A DNA stretch of 6,107 bases from Candidatus Poribacteria bacterium. GTDB lineage: Bacteria > Poribacteria > WGA-4E > WGA-3G. A model generated the notes under the pieces. It was not told the DNA's origin. It ran no database searches and worked only from the letters and a program-made list of their open reading frames with translations. The first letter of the stretch is position 1. The number at the start of each line of letters is the position of its first letter. The stretch is taken from the NCBI GenBank assembly GCA_009845505.1, contig VXZL01000248.1:542-6648 (forward strand). Reading direction: 5' to 3'. The position numbers and the translations under genes are program-made. Shown one piece after another: positions 1 to 5,200 of this stretch.

Positions 1-1367
1 CGTTTGAGGATACAACTGCGGAGGTTATCGCAAGTTATCCGTATCGGTATCCGAACGAAAATGTGGATGCTGAGGGATTGTTCATTGCCGATGGTGTTCC
101 TTACATTGTTTCCAAGGAGCAGGAGCGCGCAGTGCTATACCGATTTCCAGCACTGGAAGTGGGCGTACAACAAATTTTAGAACGCGTTGGGGAGTTCACC
201 GGGGCGAAGTGGGTTACGGGAGCAGGATTGTCAGCTGATGGAACGCGGCTCGCCGTCTGTACCTACGACGCGCTTTGGGTCTATCTGGGTACAGTGGGCA
301 ATTTCACACAGATCATTCAGGGCGAACCGTGGCATCTCGAGCATAACTTTTTCGGAGAGGCTGTCTGCTTTGATGGCTACGATCTTGTCTTAACCAACGA
401 AGCGCGCGATCTATACCGGCTGCCACAATTTTGGTATGAAAAAGAGTGGGCCTTACCTTCAAAAAACACACGAGCGGCGGTTGCCTTACTAACAGACGGG
501 GATGAATTTCAGGTGGAAAGTTACCGGGCAGCGGGCATTGCGATTGGCGGCGGGCATGTTGCTTTGAATGTTAAAGCCCCGGGTGCAGCGTTAAACCAAC
601 GGGTTGAAACGGATTATAGAAGTCTATACGAAGTTAGTGCTATTCTGACGCGTGGACCAGAATATGGGCAGGTAGAGTTAAGGGTTAACGGAACAGTGTT
701 AGGTTCACCGTATGATTGCTACAATCCAGAACTAATGGTTGGGACACTGGTAACATTCGGCACAACCCCGCTGAATGCCGAAAATAATCAAGTTGTGCTC
801 AGCGTGGTCGGAAAAGCAACCAAAGCCACTGGCTACAAAATCGGAGTTGATTCCTATCAAATACGACATGTTTCACCTTATATTGACAGTTACCTTGTTC
901 TGGGTCCATTTCCAAAGGCGGGAGTCAACACCGTTGATGAATCTTCCCATCCTGAAATTGACCTTAACCTTGAGAGAATCTTTGAGGGAATTGACGGCAA
1001 AACTATTCGTTGGCAGGAAGCAGCGACTGAATCAAACGGCTTTCTCGATTTGAACAAAAACATCGGTGCTGGGGACATAGCCTTTGGGTATACGCTTACC
1101 CATGTCTATGCCCCGAAAGCGATGGCGTTTGTGCTCCTGCTCGGCAGTGACGACGTAATCACGCTGTGGTTAAACGACACAGAAATTCATCGAAATGATG
1201 TCATCCTTCCTACCATTCCAGATCAACATGCCATTCCTTGCCAACTAAAAGCGGGGTGGAATACGGTTTTGTCCAAAACGAGTCGAAATGGCGGATACTG
1301 GGGATTCTATTTGCGATTTGCAGATGCCGATAGGGTTCTCAGGTATAGCCCTTATTCCGTGAAATAA
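1..1367 (+). CDS. Beta-propeller / jelly-roll / C-terminal beta-sandwich protein, 5' partial
   Basis: The reading frame is open from base 3 to the TAA at 1365-1367, giving 454 visible residues, so the true start lies upstream. The GTG at 63 is only an internal codon. Residues 1 to about 150 look like the last blades of a beta-propeller: 'DAEGLFIADGVPYIVSK' is followed by 'LYRFP', then 'GAGLSADGTRLAVCTYDALW', and ends in 'TNEARDLYRLP'. Residues about 165-290 resemble the jelly-roll domain found at the C-terminus of DUF2961-type proteins (YEVSAILTRGPEYG, LRVNG, YDCYNPEL, GYKIGVD). Residues about 295-454 form a separate beta-sandwich with 'SYLVLGPFP', 'APKAMAFVLLLGSDD', 'WLNDTEIHRN', 'LKAGWNTVLSK' and 'WGFYLRF', often appended to extracellular proteins in Poribacteria and Planctomycetes. 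No catalytic residues are identifiable. A secreted or surface role in binding sugars or glycans is inference, because the N-terminus is outside the window. Confidence 0.85.
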   Translation, partial: FEDTTAEVIASYPYRYPNENVDAEGLFIADGVPYIVSKEQERAVLYRFPALEVGVQQILERVGEFTGAKWVTGAGLSADGTRLAVCTYDALWVYLGTVGNFTQIIQGEPWHLEHNFFGEAVCFDGYDLVLTNEARDLYRLPQFWYEKEWALPSKNTRAAVALLTDGDEFQVESYRAAGIAIGGGHVALNVKAPGAALNQRVETDYRSLYEVSAILTRGPEYGQVELRVNGTVLGSPYDCYNPELMVGTLVTFGTTPLNAENNQVVLSVVGKATKATGYKIGVDSYQIRHVSPYIDSYLVLGPFPKAGVNTVDESSHPEIDLNLERIFEGIDGKTIRWQEAATESNGFLDLNKNIGAGDIAFGYTLTHVYAPKAMAFVLLLGSDDVITLWLNDTEIHRNDVILPTIPDQHAIPCQLKAGWNTVLSKTSRNGGYWGFYLRFADADRVLRYSPYSVK

Positions 1368-1383
1368 CAGGTGTATCCGAGAA

Positions 1384-1409
1384 AGGTCGGGGTTAGAAAC
1401 CCTGCCTAC
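1384..1409 (+). repeat. Palindromic intergenic repeat, copy 1 (diverged)
   Basis: Arms 1386-1394 and 1398-1406 pair around the loop AGA, followed by the tail CCTAC. Relative to the copy at 2589-2613 it has one wobble (G1389/T1403) and one mismatch (T1387/C1405). Two pairs are exchanged in a compensatory way: G1390-C1402 replaces C-G, and C1388-G1404 replaces T-A. It begins 17 bases after the stop of the upstream gene, in the same orientation as the other two copies. Confidence 0.65.
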
Positions 1410-1417
1410 AAGTTACT

Positions 1418-1482
1418 GAAATGCCTGCTTGTTTGTACAATTCACCATGAATGGTGCTATTGATAGACAGGCATTTCGTTTT
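1418..1482 (+). terminator. Hairpin with trailing T residues, probable terminator of the upstream gene
   Basis: GAAATGCCTG (1418-1427) pairs perfectly over 10 bases with CAGGCATTTC (1468-1477). An inner arm CACCAT (1443-1448) pairs with ATGGTG (1451-1456). The structure is followed by GTTTT (1478-1482). It lies 50 bases after the stop codon of the beta-propeller gene. The 40-base interval inside the outer stem is long for an intrinsic terminator and the T-run is short, so termination is likely but not certain. An RNA-stabilising or attenuator structure is the alternative. Confidence 0.5.
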
Positions 1483-1520
1483 AAGAAATTCTTGGGTTTC
1501 GTATCTTTTTTCGCCAATTC

Positions 1521-1547
1521 GGTGCGGTTGGGCAACCGCACCTACCG
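1521..1547 (+). repeat. Palindromic intergenic repeat, copy 2
   Basis: GGTGCGGTT (1521-1529) and AACCGCACC (1534-1542) form a perfect 9-base stem with the loop GGGC, followed by TACCG. The arms are identical to those at 2589-2609. Only the loop differs (GGGC here, AGA there). Confidence 0.8.
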
Positions 1548-1614
1548 GGCCTGGGGGTCAAAAATCGCTCAAAAAGTGGAAAGCTGAATAGTCCTGATTG
1601 ATAGAGAAAATATG

Positions 1615-1643
1615 TTGCGTTCTTCTCAGTTTCGTGATACACT
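1615..1643 (+). promoter_or_regulatory. Candidate sigma70-type promoter of the LamG gene
   Basis: TTGCGT (1615-1620) is separated by 17 bases from TACACT (1638-1643). The TGA at 1635-1637 supplies an extended -10 TGn element. The -35 match is weak (3 of 6 to TTGACA). The -10 matches 4 of 6. A start near 1650 would leave a leader of about 58 bases. GTGAT (1634-1638) and ATCAC (1647-1651) form a short inverted repeat over the -10 region, which could be an operator, but this is speculative. Confidence 0.35.
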
Positions 1644-1692
1644 CTAATCACTTCCGAACCAGTTTGTGTCTTTAGATATAGGATGACTTCAC

Positions 1693-1698
1693 AGGAGG
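1693..1698 (+). promoter_or_regulatory. Shine-Dalgarno AGGAGG fixing the LamG start
   Basis: A perfect AGGAGG with a 9-base spacer precedes the ATG at 1708. Together with the signal peptide that begins exactly there, this makes the start secure. Confidence 0.85.
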
Positions 1699-1707
1699 AC
1701 GGATAGA

Positions 1708-2499
1708 ATGAAACAGATATTCAGTTACGCGGCATTATGCTGCGCTATGATGTTTATAGCGGTAGGCTATGCTACAGCAGATTTAGCGGAAGGACTTGTC
1801 CTTTACTTCACGTTTGACAATGTTAACGGCAAGACAATTGTTGATGACTCTGGCAATGGACTTGATGCAGATGTTATTGCGAATACCGATTTTGTGGATG
1901 GCAAATACGGGAAAGCAATTCATATCACTGCACTGGGGATGGATTGTGTGAACGTTCCTGCGTCTGATGAACTGAAAATTAGTGGCGAGATAACGATGGC
2001 GGCGTGGATTTATCAAGAAAGTTGGAACACGGATGCACAGTGGTTCGATAAAAACTGCCATAACGGCGGCGAACATAATTCCTACGGTATCGGTGCTTTT
2101 AACGGGGGCGCGAATTTCAATATGTTCTTGGGTACAGGGAACGGCAGACCTACATTAAGCCAGCCACATGGATTGGACACGGATACGTGGTATCACGTCG
2201 TTGGTACTTATGACGGTGCAACCATGAAGGTTTATGTGGATGGTGAGGTCGCAGCGGAGCAAGACCAGAAGATTGACTTCCAAGGCACGAATGACCAGGA
2301 TTTGCGGATTGGATGTTCTAAGGACAGACCGAATTATACTTTCGAGAACGGTTCTATTGATGAGGCGGCTATTTGGCGGCGTGCGCTCAGTGAGGCTGAG
2401 ATTAATGAGATAATGAATGAAGGGTTCCTCGCAGTTTCGCCACTTCATAAAGCTGCGACAACATGGGGCAATATTAAGCGGACAACTATTGGTCGCTAA
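1708..2499 (+). CDS. Secreted LamG/concanavalin A-like domain protein
   Basis: This 263-residue protein begins with a Sec signal peptide: K2 is followed by a hydrophobic stretch (about 5-20) and an A22-T-A24 cleavage site, so the mature protein should start at D25. Residues about 28-235 form one LamG/ConA-like lectin-glucanase fold (LamG_3 type). Its markers are 'GLVLYFTFD', 'VDDSGNGLDADV', 'FVDGKYGKAIHI', 'ITMAAWIY', 'TWYHVVGTYDGATMKVYVDGE', and 'GSIDEAAIWRRALSEAEINEIM'. These folds usually bind carbohydrate or calcium. No glycosidase active-site motif is visible, so a binding role is more likely than catalysis. Residues 241-259 (LAVSPLHKAATTWGNIKRT) lie beyond the fold and resemble a tail I recall from other poribacterial LamG proteins. 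The strong Shine-Dalgarno and upstream promoter-like elements suggest independent expression. Substrate and partner are not evident. Confidence 0.9.
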   Translation: MKQIFSYAALCCAMMFIAVGYATADLAEGLVLYFTFDNVNGKTIVDDSGNGLDADVIANTDFVDGKYGKAIHITALGMDCVNVPASDELKISGEITMAAWIYQESWNTDAQWFDKNCHNGGEHNSYGIGAFNGGANFNMFLGTGNGRPTLSQPHGLDTDTWYHVVGTYDGATMKVYVDGEVAAEQDQKIDFQGTNDQDLRIGCSKDRPNYTFENGSIDEAAIWRRALSEAEINEIMNEGFLAVSPLHKAATTWGNIKRTTIGR

Positions 2500-2588
2500 A
2501 CATAGAATTTCGTAAAAATCAGGGCAGACGCAAAATTGCGCTGAGAGAGTTATCTTGCTACGTCAGAGACGCTACATACTACGGGAAC

Positions 2589-2613
2589 GGTGCGGTTAGA
2601 AACCGCACCTACC
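2589..2613 (+). repeat. Palindromic intergenic repeat, copy 3
   Basis: GGTGCGGTT (2589-2597) pairs perfectly with AACCGCACC (2601-2609) around the loop AGA, followed by TACC. It lies 89 bases after the LamG stop, in the same orientation as copies 1 and 2. Confidence 0.8.
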
Positions 2614-2642
2614 ACGGAGGGTGTAAGTCCTAAACGTTGAAC

Positions 2643-2687
2643 GGCACAGGTGTTAGCCTTAAAAAATGGGAAGTACCTGTGCCTTTT
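2643..2687 (+). terminator. Hairpin plus TTTT between LamG and oxidoreductase genes
   Basis: GGCACAGGT (2643-2651) pairs perfectly over 9 bases with ACCTGTGCC (2675-2683) and is followed by TTTT (2684-2687). The 23-base loop is long for an intrinsic terminator. It sits 144 bases after the LamG stop and only 18 bases before the next start codon, so it could instead be a leader attenuator. A weak promoter-like pair, TTGAAC (2637-2642) and TAAAAA (2660-2665) with 17 bases between, overlaps it. Confidence 0.5.
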
Positions 2688-2705
2688 CTATAGGGACAGA
2701 AAAAA

Positions 2706-3785
2706 ATGGTAAAAATCGGAATTATTGGTATCGGGTTTATGGGCATGATCCACTACTATGGGATTCAGCGTGCCACCGGTGCCGAAGTGGTTGCTATTTG
2801 CACACGCGACCCGAAAAAACTATCTGGTGATTGGACTGGCATTCAGGGCAATTTTGGACCTCGTGGCGGTATGGAAGATCTCTCGAACGTCCGGAAATAT
2901 AGTGAGATTGACGAGCTCCTTGCGGATGAAGAGGTCGATTTGGTTGATATTTGTCTGCCGACACATCTCCACAAATCTGTCAGTATGGCATCCCTTGCAG
3001 CTGGGAAACATACGCTCGTTGAGAAACCGATCTCAATCTCTATGGACGATGCGAATGAGCTTGTTGAACTGGCGGAAAAGATAGGCGCGGAGCGGAAGGC
3101 TGCGCTACAAAGTCCGTGTTTTCTGATGGTGGCGCATGTGCTTCCTTTCTTCGCTGAATATGCCTATGCGAAACGCGTGGTCGAAGAGGGAAAATACGGC
3201 AAATTGCTCGGTGCACATTTCAAACGTATCACCTCCAGACCGGGGAAGCCACGAAATATCGATGACCTTGAAAGGAGTGGCGGTCCGGGGATTGATTTGC
3301 ACATCCACGACACGCATTTCATTCAATTGCTCTGTGGTGTTCCCGACGCTGTGTTTTCGCAAGGTAAACTTGCAGGTGCTAACTATGTGGAGTATTTGAC
3401 GACACAGTACATCTACAACGATAAAAATATTTCCGTGAGTTGTTCATCTGGCGGGGCAACGCAGCGTGGACGTGCGTTCTCGCACGGGTTTGAAATCTAT
3501 CTCGAAAAGGCGACACTGCTTTATGATTTCTCGACATTGGCGGGTGAAGCGTCTACTGCGGTGCCGTTGACGCTGCTGAATAACGAGGGAGAGGTCGAAC
3601 AGGTAGACTTGGGGGATGTTGATCCGATTGATGCCTTTACTGCCGAACTTCAATACGCTGTTGATGCGATTGATTGGGAAAACGAACCGGCGGCACTGTC
3701 AGGGGTCGGTGCAAGGGACGCGTTGTTGTTATGCTATAAAGAGGCGGAATCGATTAGGACTGGCGAGATTGTAGCGATTCGCTAA
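2706..3785 (+). CDS. Gfo/Idh/MocA family NAD(P)-dependent oxidoreductase
   Basis: This 359-residue protein matches the family's usual length of about 330-390. Its N-terminal Rossmann fold carries the dinucleotide-binding G8-x-G10-x-x-G13 in 'IGIIGIGFMG'. 'VDLVDICLPTHLHK' (77-90) and the signature E106-K107-P108 in 'TLVEKPIS' follow, with K107 the expected catalytic lysine. The C-terminal alpha/beta domain has 'SGGPGIDLHIHDTHF' (191-205), where D197, H201 and D202 fall at the family's substrate-site positions, and ends in the usual 'ESIRTGEIVAI'. Family members oxidise or reduce sugars, inositols and sugar derivatives in the cytoplasm. The substrate cannot be read from sequence. The start is the ATG at 2706, with AGGGA at 2692-2696 as a modest ribosome-binding site. 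Neighbouring glycan-binding genes make a sugar-type substrate plausible. The next gene's frame begins 42 bases after the stop, but repeat DNA lies between the two. Confidence 0.93.
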   Translation: MVKIGIIGIGFMGMIHYYGIQRATGAEVVAICTRDPKKLSGDWTGIQGNFGPRGGMEDLSNVRKYSEIDELLADEEVDLVDICLPTHLHKSVSMASLAAGKHTLVEKPISISMDDANELVELAEKIGAERKAALQSPCFLMVAHVLPFFAEYAYAKRVVEEGKYGKLLGAHFKRITSRPGKPRNIDDLERSGGPGIDLHIHDTHFIQLLCGVPDAVFSQGKLAGANYVEYLTTQYIYNDKNISVSCSSGGATQRGRAFSHGFEIYLEKATLLYDFSTLAGEASTAVPLTLLNNEGEVEQVDLGDVDPIDAFTAELQYAVDAIDWENEPAALSGVGARDALLLCYKEAESIRTGEIVAIR

Positions 3786-3807
3786 ATAATTTGGTAATGC
3801 TGTAGGT

Positions 3808-3935
3808 AAGGATGGAAGAGTAGAAGGATGGAAGCAGGAGCAGGTTGGAAGCAGGGCAGGATTGGCAGGTCGAAAACAAGGGAGGATGAAAGAAGAACCT
3901 CTTCCCCCAATCTTCCAGTTTTCCAGTCTTCCAAT
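3808..3935. repeat. Octanucleotide repeat array in two opposite orientations
   Basis: The left part consists of degenerate 8-base units related to GATGGAAG, at 3811, 3819, 3827, 3844, 3852 and about 3860, with one 9-base unit at 3835. The right part is four in-register units of the reverse complement: CCCCCAAT (3904), CTTCCAGT (3912), TTTCCAGT (3920) and CTTCCAAT (3928). The centre folds back as GAAGA (3892-3896) with TCTTC (3900-3904). The strand bias is purine on the left and pyrimidine on the right. It is translated in the present methyltransferase frame but looks like intergenic repeat DNA. The boundaries are approximate. Confidence 0.7.
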
Positions 3936-5060
3936 GTTTTTTATTCCGTTAGTAATATCGGCGAACTGTATGTCCCTCTTGAATGTCGAGAGGCTGTTTT
4001 CGCGCGGGCACGCGTCAAGTTGTTCGCGCATCAGGACTTGAGGCATCTCAATCGGATTTTTACACATATCCGACACAGTGGTGTTGCGGTTGTAGAAGGA
4101 CAGTGGGAACAGATTACGGATGTTATGGACTATATCCAACGCCACAAACAGGATTTAGTCCAACAATCGTATCGTGAAGTCAAATCACGTGATCGAAAAG
4201 AATTGCGCGGAAGATCTACAAACCGTGCTTTGCAAGCAGCCTTAGCGCGCCTCATGTGTTGGGCAGATGCGGACGGCATATTACAAGTTGAACCACCACT
4301 TGTTCTCCCCTACCTATTGGAACTTGCGGGTGAACCTCCCGGCGCGAACGAAGGAAAACCTTTTCTTCTATCCCTGACAAAAATCCAACAGATTCAGAAT
4401 GCGCTGGCGGGGACGTATCCTATTCACGCGCTTGATGCTTCACTTGTCGCTTCCGAAAATGTCCTCGCTCCGCGCTCGCAGGAGACGATTGAATGTTTTC
4501 AGGAAGCGTTACAACATATCCGCGCACATCATCCGACTGCAGTAGTCGCTGATATTGGATGTGGCAGTGGATGTTTGACTTTGTTGGCACGACAGGAATT
4601 GGGGGAACAGGTTGAGGTATATGCCTCTGATCTGCTCCCAGAAGCCGTTGCGACGACGAAGTTGAACCTTCAACGTCTGCTTTCAGATTCAGACGCTGTA
4701 CACGTCATGCCTCCCGGTGATCTGTTTGATCCTTTTCCTTCACATCGGTTTGATGCGATTCTCTTTAATGCACCATGGGTCGTCGCCCGTGTCCGCACGC
4801 GTGCTGAGCTTGCGATTCACGACGAGAAACAGGAGACGGTGAAACGCTTTTTTGGGCAAGTGTCAGATTTTCTGAAGCCTCATGGGACGGTTTTATTCGG
4901 TTATGCCGATGCTTCAGGACCGAAGGCGATTCGGAATTTGGAGACGCTGATTGCCGAAGCCGGTTTTGAAGTGGACACTCTCTTTAAGAGGCGGGTTGCG
5001 ACGCACCGTTCTAAACGGAAGTGGGAGCAGATTCGGGTGTATGTGTTGGTTAGGATATAG
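3828..5060 (+). CDS. Class I SAM-dependent methyltransferase; true start uncertain
   Basis: The frame gives 410 residues from the ATG at 3828. Residues about 240-385 form a class I methyltransferase fold of the MTS type. Motif I is D242-I-G-C-G-S-G248 for SAM binding. D268 in 'VYASD' should contact the ribose and D298 in 'GDLF' the adenine region. N314-A-P-W317 stands in place of the usual N-P-P-Y/F of methylases that act on amide or base nitrogens. 'FLKPHGTVLFGY' and 'AGFEVDTLFKR' complete the sheet. The substrate is unknown; ribosomal RNA or protein targets are only family precedents. Residues about 44-230 form an N-terminal region I do not recognise (GVAVVEGQWEQITDVMDYI, LVQQSYREVKSRDRKELRGR). 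Residues 1-36 are encoded by the octanucleotide array and look artificial. GGAAGAG (3814-3820) could serve as a Shine-Dalgarno but belongs to the repeat. The real start may lie near codon 37-47. Confidence 0.8.
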   Translation: MEAGAGWKQGRIGRSKTREDERRTSSPNLPVFQSSNVFYSVSNIGELYVPLECREAVFARARVKLFAHQDLRHLNRIFTHIRHSGVAVVEGQWEQITDVMDYIQRHKQDLVQQSYREVKSRDRKELRGRSTNRALQAALARLMCWADADGILQVEPPLVLPYLLELAGEPPGANEGKPFLLSLTKIQQIQNALAGTYPIHALDASLVASENVLAPRSQETIECFQEALQHIRAHHPTAVVADIGCGSGCLTLLARQELGEQVEVYASDLLPEAVATTKLNLQRLLSDSDAVHVMPPGDLFDPFPSHRFDAILFNAPWVVARVRTRAELAIHDEKQETVKRFFGQVSDFLKPHGTVLFGYADASGPKAIRNLETLIAEAGFEVDTLFKRRVATHRSKRKWEQIRVYVLVRI

Positions 5061-5075
5061 GTGGATTGTCTGAAT

Positions 5076-5108
5076 CAGGATTTACAGGATTCAAGGATTT
5101 GCGGGATT
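5076..5108 (+). repeat. Degenerate CAGGATT repeat with about 9-base period
   Basis: Units CAGGATT (5076), CAGGATT (5085), AAGGATT (5093) and CGGGATT (5102) follow directly after the methyltransferase stop. A further GGATT at 5063 precedes them. It resembles a class of GATT-containing intergenic repeats that I recall from several environmental phyla. Confidence 0.6.
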
Positions 5109-5111
5109 GGG

Positions 5112-5141
5112 AACCTCTTCTACAAGAGGTTTTTTATTTTT
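5112..5141 (+). terminator. Intrinsic terminator of the methyltransferase gene
   Basis: AACCTCTT (5112-5119) and AAGAGGTT (5124-5131) form a perfect 8-base stem with the loop CTAC. A T-run follows: TTTTTT at 5130-5135, then A and five more T. The compact loop and long T-run make this the clearest terminator in the window. It isolates the downstream gene from read-through. Confidence 0.88.
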
Positions 5142-5143
5142 CG

Positions 5144-5172
5144 TTGACGCATCAGTCGGAAGGTGGTATGCT
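5144..5172 (+). promoter_or_regulatory. Sigma70-type promoter of the HEPN/nuclease gene
   Basis: TTGACG (5144-5149, 5 of 6 to TTGACA) is spaced exactly 17 bases from TATGCT (5167-5172, 4 of 6 to TATAAT). The TGG at 5164-5166 adds the extended -10 TGn element. It starts just after the upstream terminator's T-run. The predicted transcription start near 5179 leaves a leader of about 22 bases that contains only the Shine-Dalgarno. Confidence 0.7.
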
Positions 5173-5187
5173 AAGGGAAATATCTGT

Positions 5188-5192
5188 GGAGG
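5188..5192 (+). promoter_or_regulatory. Shine-Dalgarno GGAGG deciding the TTG start at 5201
   Basis: GGAGG with an 8-base spacer precedes the TTG at 5201. The only in-frame ATG nearby (5168) lies inside the predicted -10 element and would be upstream of the transcript, so TTG is the better start. Confidence 0.7.
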
Positions 5193-5200
5193 TTGTAGGT

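Larger units (their letters stand above)
1368..1707. other. Intergenic region with repeats, terminator-like hairpin and promoter
   Basis: This 340-base gap holds no convincing protein gene on either strand. It contains two copies of a palindromic repeat (1384-1409 and 1521-1547), a long hairpin followed by T residues (1418-1482), a candidate promoter (1615-1643) and the Shine-Dalgarno of the LamG gene. I see nothing assignable between about 1483 and 1520, or between 1548 and 1614, beyond a short direct repeat of TCAAAAA at about 1558-1578. Confidence 0.7.

Noticed and set aside
63..1367. GTG at 63 as the real start of the first gene
   Set aside because: The frame stays open to the window edge and the upstream codons (FEDTTAEVIASYPYRYPNEN) continue the beta-propeller pattern. 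No Shine-Dalgarno is present.
1384..2613. Palindromic repeats as a CRISPR array
   Set aside because: There are only three copies at irregular distances of about 137 and 1068 bases, with a gene between two of them and no regular spacers.
2500..2705. Riboswitch or small RNA in the LamG-oxidoreductase gap
   Set aside because: Apart from the palindrome and the terminator-like hairpin, I could not recognise a conserved aptamer core.
3729..4145. Minus-strand open frame of 138 codons over the octamer array
   Set aside because: It reads antisense across the oxidoreductase end, the repeat and the methyltransferase. The composition is repeat-driven and no domain is visible.
1708..5060. LamG, oxidoreductase and methyltransferase as one operon
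   Set aside because: Hairpins with T residues or repeat arrays lie in each gap, and the functions do not form a clear pathway.
5168..5200. ATG at 5168 as start of the HEPN/nuclease gene
   Set aside because: It is in frame and has GGAAGG upstream, but it overlaps a well-spaced TATGCT -10 box. The GGAGG before TTG 5201 is better placed, and the conserved sequence begins only after 5201.
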